Part shown: piece after piece, positions 55,827 to 64,000 of the stretch
How positions within the stretch are numbered: position 1 is the first letter of the stretch
Layout of the letters: each line of letters opens with the position of its first letter
Source of the DNA: Streptococcus suis
GTDB lineage: Bacteria; Bacillota; Bacilli; Lactobacillales; Streptococcaceae
Direction: 5' to 3'
DNA: 64,000 bases
NCBI GenBank assembly: GCA_022354845.1
Contig: CP031970.1
Span: 930,001 to 994,000 of the forward strand
Notes under the pieces: generated by a model
Seen by the model: the letters and a program-made list of their open reading frames with translations, nothing else
Databases searched by the model: none
What the model was told of the DNA's origin: nothing
Made by a program: the position numbers and the translations under genes

Positions 55827-56465
55827 ATGGTAAATGTATTTGAAAATCTTAAACTATTAAAACTAGACATGAAAGATAAAGGCTGGGTGATAGATTCCTT
55901 TTACTTTCGTTACAAACAGCAAAATTATATTGTACTTGTTAAGCTATTTGAAAAAGAGGAAAAAGTTCCAGAATATGCTCTGTTAAAACTAGAATTTTTA
56001 AAGGAAAACGATTTTTCAGATATGCTAGCTGTCTATGCTAATTCGGTAAAATTATATACAGACACGAAAACAATAAGAGAATATTTTGGTATCGAATACA
56101 GTAGTAACTTGGGAGATGTTTTATTTCAATTTAGCCAAACTCTTGCTCGATTTATTCCGACAGAAGTTAGTGAGAAGAAAAATGAAGACCAAAAAGAAGC
56201 CATGTGTTTCTCATTAAGTCAAAGTGATTCAGAAGATCCCAGAAAAAAATATTGTTTTTCAGTTAGAAGAAATCCTTTAAAGGGAAATGGTGAGCTGGGA
56301 AAACGAAGTCCTTTTAATGACAATAAAACGAGATTGTATAGACCCAGCTTATATGAACGATTAGGGTCAGATACCAATTTAAGTTTCAGATATTCAATGA
56401 ATCCAGATGATGAAGAAACTGATGAAGGTATTATTGCAAAATGGACAAAAAATAAAATTGAATAG
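55827..56465 (+). CDS. Unknown 212-residue protein (possibly DUF6037)
   Basis: Cytoplasmic, no membrane span. The N-terminal half (MVNVFENLKLLKLDMKDKGW, FYFRYKQQNYIVLVKLFEKEE) resembles a family I think is DUF6037, seen in mobile elements; the match is from memory only. The C-terminal third is charged and poorly structured. Own promoter region: TATAAT near 55790 within an inverted repeat CCGTG ... CACGG (55784-55815). Own terminator at 56479. It is inserted between ardA and orf17, absent from Tn916. A defence or regulatory role is conceivable but unsupported. Confidence 0.65.
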   Translation: MVNVFENLKLLKLDMKDKGWVIDSFYFRYKQQNYIVLVKLFEKEEKVPEYALLKLEFLKENDFSDMLAVYANSVKLYTDTKTIREYFGIEYSSNLGDVLFQFSQTLARFIPTEVSEKKNEDQKEAMCFSLSQSDSEDPRKKYCFSVRRNPLKGNGELGKRSPFNDNKTRLYRPSLYERLGSDTNLSFRYSMNPDDEETDEGIIAKWTKNKIE

Positions 56466-56478
56466 TTAAAGCATTGAA

Positions 56479-56510
56479 AGAGCAATCACCTATTTTGATT
56501 GTTCTTTTTC
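56479..56510 (+). terminator. Terminator after the 212-residue gene
   Basis: AGAGCAATCA and TGATTGTTCT (one G-T pair) with TTTTC following, 27 bases before the orf17 start. Confidence 0.75.
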
Positions 56511-56536
56511 TATTTTTACGGAAAGGACGTGAAGAC

Positions 56537-56932
56537 ATGAAAAAAACAAGAAGTTACACCAGTATTTGGTCAGTAGAAAAAGTGATTTATGCGATTAATG
56601 ATTTACAACTCCCTTTCCCAATTACCTTTACGCAAATGACATGGTTTATCGTTTCTTTGTTTGTCGTCATACTCTTTGGCAGTTTACCACCACTTTCTCT
56701 GATTGACGGAGCACTACTCAAATACTTAGGGATTCCCATTGTTCTCACTGGGTTCATGTGCCAAAAGACCTTTGACGGAAAGAAACCCTATGGATTTCTA
56801 AAGTCTATCATTACCTATGCTCTACGCCCTAAAGTAACCTACGCTGGCAAACAAATACGATTAAAAAAAGAAACAATGAATGAATCGATTACGATTGTAA
56901 GGAGTGAACAACTAGATGGCATATCCGATTAA
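56537..56932 (+). CDS. orf17: Tn916 Orf17-like TcpE membrane protein
   Basis: 131 residues with two membrane spans (about 37-55 and 60-80), TcpE family, part of the mating channel. ATG 56537 has AAAGGACGTG upstream; a longer reading from 56474 would cover the terminator. Overlaps orf16 by 17 bases. Confidence 0.9.
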   Translation: MKKTRSYTSIWSVEKVIYAINDLQLPFPITFTQMTWFIVSLFVVILFGSLPPLSLIDGALLKYLGIPIVLTGFMCQKTFDGKKPYGFLKSIITYALRPKVTYAGKQIRLKKETMNESITIVRSEQLDGISD

Positions 56933-59369
56933 ATATATGGAAGATAATCTCGTATTTAATCATGATGGCGAAGTATTCGCTTATTATGAATTAATTCCCT
57001 ATAATTACAGTTTTTTAAGTTCCGATGAAAAAATTCAAGTTCATGATAATTTCTGTCAATTGATTGCCCAAAATCGTGATGGCAAGATTCATGCTCTGCA
57101 ACTAGCAACCGAATCAAGTATTCGAGCCACACAGGAACAATCGAAAAAAGAAATCACTGGACGATTAAAAGAGATAGCTTACGAAAAAATAGATGAACAG
57201 ACCGAAGCGTTAATTTCTATGATTGGTGACAATCAAGTAGACTATCGCTTTTTTATTGGTTTTAAACTCTACCTCAATGAACAGGAAGTATCCGTAAAAA
57301 ATGTTGGGAAAGAAATTCAAAAAGCATTTGCGGAATTCTTTCATGGTGTGAATCACAAATTAATGGGCGATTTTGTTTCTATGCCTATGGCGGAAATCGA
57401 ACGCTTTTCTAAGATGGAACAGTTGTTAGAAAGTAAATTATCCAGACGCTTTCAGATTCGTAAATTGGAGAAAGATGATTTTGGTTATATTATTGAACAT
57501 CTTTACGGGCAAACAGGTGTCCCTTTTGATGACTACGACTACCATTTACCGAAACGATACGAAGATAAAAAAGTGTTGGTAAAGAAATACGATATTCTCA
57601 AACCCACTCGCTGTTTAATCGAAGAAAATCAACGCTATTTACGGATTGAACAGGAAGATACCACTACTTATGTGGCGTATTTTACAATTAATAGTATTGT
57701 TGGTGAATTGGATTTCCCTAATAGTGAAATTTTTTATTACCAGCAACAGCAGTTTACTTTCCCCGTTGATACCAGTATGAATGTTGAAATTGTCGCCAAT
57801 AAAAAAGCCTTATCTACCGTTCGCAATAAAAAGAAAGAACTGAAAGATTTAGATAGCCACGCATGGGAAAGCGACAACGAAACCAGTACTAATGTGGTGG
57901 ACGCTTTAGAATCTGTCGATGAATTAGAAAGTAATTTAGACCAAACCAAAGAATCTATGTACAAACTAAGCTATGTGGTACGGGTATCGGCAAAGAATTT
58001 GGACGAGCTGAAACAACGTTGTGATGAAGTAAAAGATTTTTATGATGATCTGTCTATCAAATTAGTACGACCTTTTGGCGATATGCTAGGCTTGCATAAT
58101 GAATTTATTCCCTCAAGCAAGCGATATATCAATGACTATATTCAATATGTCACGTCGGATTTTTTGGCTGGTCTTGGTTTCGGTGCTACACAAATGATTG
58201 GTGAAAATTCTGGTATTTACGTCGGTTACAATCTCGATACAGGCAGAAATATTTATCTCCAACCTAGCCTTGCAAGTCAAGGAATTAAAGGCTCTGTAAC
58301 AAATGCATTAGCGTCCGCTTTTATTGGTTCATTAGGTGGCGGAAAATCATTCTCTAACAATATGCTGGTCTATTATTCAGTACTCTTTGGCGGACAGGCA
58401 ACCATTGTTGACCCAAAAGCTGAACGTGGTGAATGGAAAGAAACCTTACCTGATATTGCCCATGAAATCAATATTGTTAATCTCACGAGTGAGAACGACA
58501 ATAAAGGGTTACTTGACCCTTATGTGATTTTAAAACTCCCGAAAGATTCAGAAAGCCTTGCCATTGATATTCTCACGTTCTTAACAGGTATTTCCAGCCG
58601 AGATAGCGAGAAGTTTCCTGTCCTGCGTAAAGCTATTCGGAGTGTAACTCAAAGCAAACAACGAGGGTTGTTATTGGTGATTGATGAATTGCGAAAAGAA
58701 GATACGCCCATCAGCAATAGTATTGCTGACCATATCGAAAGCTTTGTCGATTATGATTTTGCCCATCTGTTATTCAGTGATGGCAGCGTCACCCAATCCA
58801 TTAGCTTGGAAAAACAACTCAATATTATTCAAGTGGCAGATTTGGTCTTACCCGATTCCAATAGCTCTTTTGAAGAATACACTACCATGGAATTATTAAG
58901 TGTGGCAATGCTGATTGTCATTAGTACCTTTGCTTTAGACTTTATCCACTCTGACCGTTCCATTTTTAAAATTGTTGACCTTGATGAGGCTTGGAGTTTT
59001 TTACAAGTGGCACAAGGAAAAGCTCTATCTATGCGATTGGTTCGAGCAGGACGTGCCATGAATGCAGGGGTCTATTTCGTTACTCAAAACGCGGACGATT
59101 TACTAGATGAAAAGATGAAGAATAATATTGGCTTGAAATTTGCCTTTCGTTCCACTGACCTAGTGGAAATCAAAAAGACCTTAGAATTTTTTGGTGTGGA
59201 CAAGGAAGATGAAAACAATCAGAAACGCTTACGTGAATTAGAAAATGGACAATGTTTAGTTTCAGACATCTATGGTCGTGTAGGGGTTATGCAGTTTCAC
59301 CCGATTTTTGAAGAGTTGCTTCATGCCTTTGATACCAGACCGCCTGTGCGAAATGAGGTGGAAGAATGA
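56916..59369 (+). CDS. orf16: Tn916 Orf16-like VirB4/TcpF ATPase
   Basis: 817 residues, the main conjugation ATPase. Walker A is GSLGGGKSFSN near 470 and Walker B FKIVDLDEAWSFL near 690; the N-terminal 400 residues bind the membrane complex. Length and order match Orf16 (815 residues). Translation is coupled to orf17 and orf15 (4-base overlap). Confidence 0.95.
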   Translation: MAYPIKYMEDNLVFNHDGEVFAYYELIPYNYSFLSSDEKIQVHDNFCQLIAQNRDGKIHALQLATESSIRATQEQSKKEITGRLKEIAYEKIDEQTEALISMIGDNQVDYRFFIGFKLYLNEQEVSVKNVGKEIQKAFAEFFHGVNHKLMGDFVSMPMAEIERFSKMEQLLESKLSRRFQIRKLEKDDFGYIIEHLYGQTGVPFDDYDYHLPKRYEDKKVLVKKYDILKPTRCLIEENQRYLRIEQEDTTTYVAYFTINSIVGELDFPNSEIFYYQQQQFTFPVDTSMNVEIVANKKALSTVRNKKKELKDLDSHAWESDNETSTNVVDALESVDELESNLDQTKESMYKLSYVVRVSAKNLDELKQRCDEVKDFYDDLSIKLVRPFGDMLGLHNEFIPSSKRYINDYIQYVTSDFLAGLGFGATQMIGENSGIYVGYNLDTGRNIYLQPSLASQGIKGSVTNALASAFIGSLGGGKSFSNNMLVYYSVLFGGQATIVDPKAERGEWKETLPDIAHEINIVNLTSENDNKGLLDPYVILKLPKDSESLAIDILTFLTGISSRDSEKFPVLRKAIRSVTQSKQRGLLLVIDELRKEDTPISNSIADHIESFVDYDFAHLLFSDGSVTQSISLEKQLNIIQVADLVLPDSNSSFEEYTTMELLSVAMLIVISTFALDFIHSDRSIFKIVDLDEAWSFLQVAQGKALSMRLVRAGRAMNAGVYFVTQNADDLLDEKMKNNIGLKFAFRSTDLVEIKKTLEFFGVDKEDENNQKRLRELENGQCLVSDIYGRVGVMQFHPIFEELLHAFDTRPPVRNEVEE

Positions 59370-61393
59370 CACAAAAACAAAAGAAATTTCTTCACTATAG
59401 TTGGATAACGCTCCTTTGTGTGGGCGTTATTTTACTTTTATTAGGCACGCTGGGCAATGCAGTACAAGCGACAGGCTTAGTTGATGAAACCATTGATACA
59501 AGCAATGAATACTCCAAGTATGGTTTGAATCAATATCAGCTTGATTATTATGTGGACAATAGCTGGGGCTGGCTTCCATGGAATTGGAGTGATGGCATAG
59601 GACAATCGGTGATGTATGGATTGTATGCCATTACTAATTTTATTTGGACAATTTCTCTTTATCTATCGAACGCCACAGGTTATTTGGTGAAAGAAGCCTA
59701 TGCCTTAGATTTCATTAGTCAAACATCCCAAGCAATTGGCGAAAACATGCAGACGATTGCAGGCATTACACCGAATGGCTTTTCCAGTTCAGGGTTTTAT
59801 GTCGGTTTCCTCCTTCTTTTTATTCTCATTGTTGGAATCTATGTTGCCTATACAGGATTGGTTAAGCGAGAAACGACGAAAGTGATACGAGCTGTTTTAA
59901 ACTTTGTCGTGGTGTTTATTCTATCGGCTTCCTTTATTGCGTATGCACCCGATTATATTGCGAAAATCAATGATTTTTCCAAAGATGTCAGTACCGCCAG
60001 TCTGAATATTGGGACAAAAATTGTTCTTCCTAACACGGATAGTCAAGGGAAAGACAGTGTGGACATGATACGTGACAGCTTATTCTCTGTTCAAGTAAAG
60101 CAACCATGGCTATTGCTTCAATATGGCTCCACTGATGTAGAAGCGTTAGGGGAAGAACGTGTGGAAAGTTTATTGTCTACCAGTCCAGATACAAACGATG
60201 GTGAAGATAGAGAAAATGTAGTGATTGAAGAAATTGAAGATCATGACAATACCTATTTAACCCTACCGAAGACGATTTCCAGATTAGGAACAGTCTTCTT
60301 TTTGTTTGTATTCAATATTGGTATCTCGATTTTTGTTTTCCTTCTAACAGGAATCATGATTTTTTCGCAAGTGCTATTTATTATTTTCGCTATGTTTTTG
60401 CCAATCAGTTTCCTATTAAGTATGTTGCCGAGTTTTGATGGCATGGGCAGGCATGCCATTACCAAGTTATTTAATGTGATTATGACAAGGGCTGGTATTA
60501 CCTTGATTATTACCGTTGCCTTTAGTATTTCCACTATGCTTTATTCGCTGTCAGCAAGTTCTCCCTTTTTCATGATTATGTTTTTACAAATTGTGACCTT
60601 TGCAGGGATTTATTTTAAACTGGGCGATTTAATGAGCCTATTCTCTTTACAAAGCAACGACTCTCAAAACATGGGCAGACAAGTGTTTCGCAGACCTCGT
60701 CAAATGATGAATCGACAAACCAGAAGATTTCAACGCAGTATGAGTAAGATTTTTCGTGGAAAAGCAGGGTCAACGAAGCAAAAGACAATGACAACAAAGC
60801 AGAATCAAACCAATAAAGCTAACCATACTCGTCAAAATGAACGGACTACACCAAAGAAAGAAACAGCACTTTCCAATGTGAAAAAGCAACAAGGCGGTAT
60901 CGGGCAACGATTAGGTGAAAAGACAGCCCATGTATTGGACACGAAAAATCGTCTAGTCAATAAAAGAAAGCAGGCAAAACAACAGATACAGGCGACACCA
61001 ACCCATGTCAAATATGCCCTTCATCAAGGAAAAGAGAATGTCACTCATAATGTAACAGACTTTAAACAATCTATGGCAGATACCAAAGCTCAACGCAAAC
61101 AACAGCGTATGAACCAGCAGGAGCAAAAACGAAAGAACATTGCTCAAAAGCGTTTGGAGCTGGATAAAGCAAAAGAAAAAAGACGAAAAGAAAACCCATC
61201 ATTTCCTGTTCAGAATAACCAGCAGCATGTTCGCAAGCGTCAGCAAACCGTCACGCCTGTTTTGTCACAAAACACTAAACGTGAAAATCATCAGCGACCA
61301 TTGAAAAAAGAGCAAAAACAAAAGACACCACCGAAGCAATTCAATCAGAGGAAGCTAAATAAAAGAACGGATAAGCGAGGACAACAAACATGA
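59366..61393 (+). CDS. orf15: Tn916 Orf15-like TcpH channel protein
   Basis: 675 residues. The N-terminal two thirds hold about seven to eight membrane spans (TcpH/VirB6-like). The C-terminal third is very basic and low in complexity (KQNQTNKANHTRQ, RKQQRMNQQEQKRK), probably cytoplasmic and contacting the ATPases or DNA. Tn916 Orf15 is longer, about 750 residues, so the tail is shorter here. Overlaps orf14 by four bases. Confidence 0.92.
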   Translation: MTQKQKKFLHYSWITLLCVGVILLLLGTLGNAVQATGLVDETIDTSNEYSKYGLNQYQLDYYVDNSWGWLPWNWSDGIGQSVMYGLYAITNFIWTISLYLSNATGYLVKEAYALDFISQTSQAIGENMQTIAGITPNGFSSSGFYVGFLLLFILIVGIYVAYTGLVKRETTKVIRAVLNFVVVFILSASFIAYAPDYIAKINDFSKDVSTASLNIGTKIVLPNTDSQGKDSVDMIRDSLFSVQVKQPWLLLQYGSTDVEALGEERVESLLSTSPDTNDGEDRENVVIEEIEDHDNTYLTLPKTISRLGTVFFLFVFNIGISIFVFLLTGIMIFSQVLFIIFAMFLPISFLLSMLPSFDGMGRHAITKLFNVIMTRAGITLIITVAFSISTMLYSLSASSPFFMIMFLQIVTFAGIYFKLGDLMSLFSLQSNDSQNMGRQVFRRPRQMMNRQTRRFQRSMSKIFRGKAGSTKQKTMTTKQNQTNKANHTRQNERTTPKKETALSNVKKQQGGIGQRLGEKTAHVLDTKNRLVNKRKQAKQQIQATPTHVKYALHQGKENVTHNVTDFKQSMADTKAQRKQQRMNQQEQKRKNIAQKRLELDKAKEKRRKENPSFPVQNNQQHVRKRQQTVTPVLSQNTKRENHQRPLKKEQKQKTPPKQFNQRKLNKRTDKRGQQT

Positions 61394-62412
61394 AGCTAAA
61401 AATAACAGTGATTTGTAGTGTGGTCTTCTCTCTCTTCTTTTTTCTCTTATTATTCCTAGTCATTTTCTTTGCAGATGATACGGACAGTGGCGAAAACAAC
61501 AAGGATTCTTCTATTCCACAAGGCGGTGTGACCGTTTCACCAGAAGTGTTGGCACACCGTCCGTTGATTGAAAAATATGGTAAGGAATATGGGATTGAAG
61601 ACTATGTTTCTTATATCTTAGCCATTATGCAAGTGGAATCGGGCGGTACAGCAGAAGATGTTATGCAAAGTTCCGAATCTTTGGGTTTACCGCCCAACAG
61701 TTTGAGTACCGAAGAGTCCATCAAACAAGGGGTTAAATATTTCAGTGAATTATTAACCAGTGCAGAACAACAAGGAGTGGATATAGATTCTGTTATCCAA
61801 TCTTATAATTATGGCGGTGGCTTTTTAAATTATGTGAGGAGTCATGGGAAAAAATATACCTATGAATTAGCCGAACAGTTTTCTAAAGAGAAGTCGGGTG
61901 GTCAAAAAGCAGACTATCCCAATCCCATAGCCATACCTGTGAATGGTGGTTGGCGATATAACTATGGAAATCAGTTTTATGTTCAGTTGGTTTCACAATA
62001 CCTAACCGACACTTCCCCAACAGAATTTGATGATGAAACCGTGCAAGTCATTATGGACGAAGCCTTGAAATACGAAGGGTTTCCCTATGTCTTTGGAGGG
62101 GCGTCGCCTACCACCTCTTTTGATTGTAGTGGCTTAATACAATGGGTGTATGACAAAGCTGGCATTTCTCTCCCTCGTGTCGCCCAAGATCAGTATGACG
62201 CTACGCAAGAAATCTCTATGGAAGAAGCCCAAGCAGGCGACCTTATCTTCTTTCATTCAACCTATAATGCAGGCACATATGTGACTCATGTGGCGATATA
62301 TTTAGAGGGAAATCGCTTTTATCATGCAGGCGACCCAATCGGTTATGGCGACTTAAGCAGTCGTTATTGGCAAGACCATCTGATTGGGGCTAGACGTGTT
62401 ATTCATAACTAA
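61390..62412 (+). CDS. orf14: Tn916 Orf14-like cell-wall hydrolase
   Basis: 340 residues: membrane anchor (about 5-28), lysozyme-like transglycosylase domain (about 55-190, AIMQVESGG with catalytic Glu), and NlpC/P60 peptidase domain (about 215-340, TTSFDCSGLIQWVYDK with catalytic Cys, TYVTHVAIYLE with His). It opens the peptidoglycan for the mating channel (TcpG/CwlT type). Both active sites are intact. Confidence 0.95.
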   Translation: MKLKITVICSVVFSLFFFLLLFLVIFFADDTDSGENNKDSSIPQGGVTVSPEVLAHRPLIEKYGKEYGIEDYVSYILAIMQVESGGTAEDVMQSSESLGLPPNSLSTEESIKQGVKYFSELLTSAEQQGVDIDSVIQSYNYGGGFLNYVRSHGKKYTYELAEQFSKEKSGGQKADYPNPIAIPVNGGWRYNYGNQFYVQLVSQYLTDTSPTEFDDETVQVIMDEALKYEGFPYVFGGASPTTSFDCSGLIQWVYDKAGISLPRVAQDQYDATQEISMEEAQAGDLIFFHSTYNAGTYVTHVAIYLEGNRFYHAGDPIGYGDLSSRYWQDHLIGARRVIHN

Positions 62413-62428
62413 GAAAGGAATGAATCAA

Positions 62429-63358
62429 ATGATTATAAAAATCGAGCGAAAAGAAAAGAAGGAGAAACCAAAGAAATCTAAAAAACCGAGCAAGCAAAGA
62501 AAAGTTCCGATGATTAAAGTTGGCACGCATAAGAAATTAACCTTTGTTTTATGGGTTTTATTGATTGGTAGTGTCGGATTTGGAATCTATAAAAATTTTA
62601 CTGCCATTGACACTCATACTGTCCGTGAAACAGAAATCATTAAACAGCAGATTGTCGATACCAACCAAGTAGAAAGTTTTGTGAAATCCTTTGCGAAAGA
62701 CTACTTTTCGTGGCAACAATCCCAAGAAGCCATTGATAAACGAAATGAAAAATTGACCCATTATTTGACGGAAGAATTGCAGGTATTAAATGAAGAAATG
62801 ATTCGTAAGGATATTCCTACTAGTTCTAGTGTGAACGATATACAGGTGTGGCAGGTTTCTCAAGTGAATGAGAACACCTTTGAGGTACTGTTTTCTGTTG
62901 AACAAGTTATTGCCGAAGACAAAGACAAGGAAACTATATCGTCTAGCTTTCATGTGGTTGTCCATATAGATGAATCAGATAATATGGTTATTATCAAAAA
63001 TCCGACAATGAGTAAGAAACCTCAAAAATCGGACTACCAACCCAAACAGCTAGAAAGTGACCATACAGTAGATACAGAAACGATGGACGAAATCACTAGC
63101 TTTTTAGAAACGTTCTTCCAGCTCTATCCTACCGCCACAGAAAAAGAATTGACTTACTATGTAAGTAATCATGTGTTACCTATGATTAACAAGGAATATG
63201 TTTTCGAGGAATTGGTGAATCCTATCTTTACCAGAAAAGATAACCAAGTAATCGTGAATGTCGCTGTGAAATATTTAGATCAAGAAACAAAGGCAACCCA
63301 AATCTCGCAATTTGAGTTGATATTAGAAAAACAAGATAATTGGAAGATTGTAAAATAA
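62429..63358 (+). CDS. orf13: Tn916 Orf13-like TcpC channel protein
   Basis: 309 residues: a basic cytoplasmic N-terminus (KIERKEKKEKPKKSKKP), one membrane span at about 34-52, and two extracytoplasmic NTF2-like TcpC domains (about 85-200 and 215-305). ATG 62429 follows GAAAGGA, so the ORF's upstream TTG is not used. Last gene of the conjugation block before the tet(M) leader. Confidence 0.92.
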   Translation: MIIKIERKEKKEKPKKSKKPSKQRKVPMIKVGTHKKLTFVLWVLLIGSVGFGIYKNFTAIDTHTVRETEIIKQQIVDTNQVESFVKSFAKDYFSWQQSQEAIDKRNEKLTHYLTEELQVLNEEMIRKDIPTSSSVNDIQVWQVSQVNENTFEVLFSVEQVIAEDKDKETISSSFHVVVHIDESDNMVIIKNPTMSKKPQKSDYQPKQLESDHTVDTETMDEITSFLETFFQLYPTATEKELTYYVSNHVLPMINKEYVFEELVNPIFTRKDNQVIVNVAVKYLDQETKATQISQFELILEKQDNWKIVK

Positions 63359-63427
63359 CAAATATTGGTACATTATTACAGCTATTTTGTAATCACGTAC
63401 TCTCTTTGATAAAAAATTGGAGATTCC

Positions 63428-63456
63428 TTTACAAATATGCTCTTACGTGCTATTAT
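63428..63456 (+). promoter_or_regulatory. tet(M) promoter
   Basis: TTTACA (63428-63433), 17 bases, TATTAT (63451-63456) preceded by TGC. This is the known position of the tet(M) promoter upstream of orf12. Confidence 0.8.
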
Positions 63457-63487
63457 TTAAGTATCTATTTAAAAGGAGTTAATAAAT

Positions 63488-63511
63488 ATGCGGCAAGGTA
63501 TTCTTAAATAA
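63488..63511 (+). CDS. Seven-codon peptide in the tet(M) leader
   Basis: ATG-CGG-CAA-GGT-ATT-CTT-AAA-TAA with AAAGGAG at the right distance. Its codons overlap the 5' arm of the long-range repeat at 63497, so its translation could influence leader folding. Confidence 0.4.
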   Translation: MRQGILK

Positions 63512-63594
63512 ACTGTCAATTTGATAGTGGGAACAAATAATTGGATGTCCTTTTTTAGGAGGGCTTAGTTTTTTGTACCCAGTTTAAGAATACC
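63497..63594 (+). promoter_or_regulatory. Long-range inverted repeat in the tet(M) leader
   Basis: GGTATTCTTAAA (63497-63508) and TTTAAGAATACC (63583-63594) are perfectly complementary, 74 bases apart. They can fold the leader before orf12. Confidence 0.65.
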
Positions 63595-63632
63595 TTTATC
63601 ATGTGATTCTAAAGTATCCGGAGAATATCTGT

Positions 63633-63719
63633 ATGCTTTGTATGCCTATGGTTATGCATAAAAATCCCAGTGATAAGAGTATTTATCACTGGGATTTTTA
63701 TGCCCTTTTGGGCTTTTGA
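63633..63719 (+). CDS. orf12: tet(M) leader peptide, Orf12
   Basis: 28 codons beginning MLCMPMVMHKNPSDKS and ending FYALLGF, matching the classic Orf12 of Tn916. It contains an attenuator hairpin. Stalling or slowing of ribosomes by tetracycline is thought to allow read-through into tet(M). Confidence 0.9.
   Translation: MLCMPMVMHKNPSDKSIYHWDFYALLGF
63661..63700 (+). terminator. Attenuator within orf12
   Basis: AAAATCCCAGTGATAA (63661-63676) pairs with TTATCACTGGGATTTT (63683-63698), followed by T. Conditional terminator of tet(M). Confidence 0.85.
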
Positions 63720-63734
63720 ATGGAGGAAAATCAC

Positions 63735-64000
63735 ATGAAAATTATTAATATTGGAGTTTTAGCTCATGTTGATGCGGGAAAAACTACCTTAACAGAAAGC
63801 TTATTATATAACAGTGGAGCGATTACAGAATTAGGAAGCGTGGACAGAGGTACAACGAAAACGGATAATACGCTTTTAGAACGTCAGAGAGGAATTACAA
63901 TTCAGACGGCGATAACCTCTTTTCAGTGGAAAAATACTAAGATGAACATCATAGACACGCCAGGACATATGGATTTTTTAGCAGAAGTATATCGTTCATT
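63735..64000 (+). CDS. tet(M): Tetracycline resistance ribosomal protection protein Tet(M), 3' end outside window
   Basis: EF-G-like GTPase that removes tetracycline from the ribosome. The first 88 residues include G1 [10 protein letters not shown]2 RGITIQT and G3 DTPGHMDF. Residues such as NIGVLAHV and [11 protein letters not shown] are of Tet(M) rather than Tet(O) type; small changes ([14 protein letters not shown]) suggest a mosaic or variant allele. ATG 63735 follows GGAGG. The gene runs past the window edge. Confidence 0.93.
   Translation, partial: MKIINIGVLAHVDAGKTTLTESLLYNSGAITELGSVDRGTTKTDNTLLERQRGITIQTAITSFQWKNTKMNIIDTPGHMDFLAEVYRS

Larger units (their letters stand above)
43536..64000. 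mobile_element. Tn916-family integrative conjugative element with defence cargo (right end outside window)
   Basis: The gene order orf23-22-21-oriT-20-19-18-17-16-15-14-13-12-tet(M) is that of Tn916. Excision genes (xis, int) should follow tet(M) beyond the window. Proteins such as Orf21, ArdA and Orf15 differ clearly from Tn916, so this is a relative rather than Tn916 itself. Added genes are a Gabija-like pair, a Mom-like protein, an Abi-type protein and a 212-residue unknown. The left border is uncertain between 43,536 and 44,000. In-frame stops in the relaxase and orf23 suggest impaired transfer. Confidence 0.8.

Noticed and set aside
59366..61393. Orf15 as truncated
   Set aside because: It is shorter than Tn916 Orf15, but the end is a natural stop overlapping orf14 correctly and the missing part is the variable basic tail, so it is probably functional.

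Overview
The window reads as chromosome of a low-GC Firmicute, most likely Streptococcus suis or a close relative. The reasons are the gyrA-srtA neighbourhood, the rex / cysteine desulfurase / prs / CYTH / relQ-nadK-rluA-pta order, a GlnPQ transporter with two fused binding domains, a MutY that lacks the iron-sulfur cysteines, and a streptococcal S24 repressor / Y-family polymerase SOS cassette. Species is inferred from content, not from a search. No tRNA, rRNA or CRISPR array was recognised.

Positions 1-43,535 are mostly chromosomal backbone. In order they hold a nucleoside ABC transporter (start cut off by the window edge), ldh and gyrA (divergent), srtA and radC. Next come rex and a minus-strand operon (prs, cysteine desulfurase, DUF1831, DUF4649), then the plus-strand operon relQ, nadK, rluA-type, pta, a heterodimeric ABC exporter pair and a thioesterase. 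A small accessory patch encodes a frameshifted secreted glycine-zipper protein and a zinc-ribbon membrane protein. It is followed by mutY, a promoter-driven structured RNA candidate, an S24 repressor with two divergent genes of unknown function, a sulfhydrylase behind a MET-box, an ABC-F gene with a complete attenuation leader, lctP, glnPQ, uvrB, and the SOS cassette (repressor, polymerase, YolD-like, DUF5960).

From somewhere between 43,536 and 44,000 to the right edge lies a Tn916-family integrative conjugative element, cut off inside tet(M). The conjugation backbone (orf23, 22, 21, oriT, 20, 19, 18/ardA, 17, 16, 15, 14, 13, 12, tet(M)) is in Tn916 order but carries extra genes. These are a Gabija-like pair (OLD-type nuclease plus UvrD-like helicase) at the left end behind a complete IS256-family insertion with an 8-bp target duplication, a Mom-like protein between orf22 and orf21, an abortive-infection-type protein between orf19 and ardA, and a 212-residue protein of unknown function between ardA and orf17. 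Several inserts carry their own promoter or terminator, so the element looks like a conjugation chassis with phage-defence and anti-restriction cargo slots.

The window is unusually rich in broken genes. The relaxase and orf23 of the element have in-frame stops, so the element is probably not transferable by itself. In the chromosome a LysR regulator and a GNAT gene have in-frame stops. A class I glutamine amidotransferase has a small deletion just after its catalytic Cys, a secreted protein has an A-tract frameshift, and an EEP-family gene is frameshifted. The EEP gene also sits inside the 3' end of the DUF5960 gene, and a second copy of that 3' end survives downstream.
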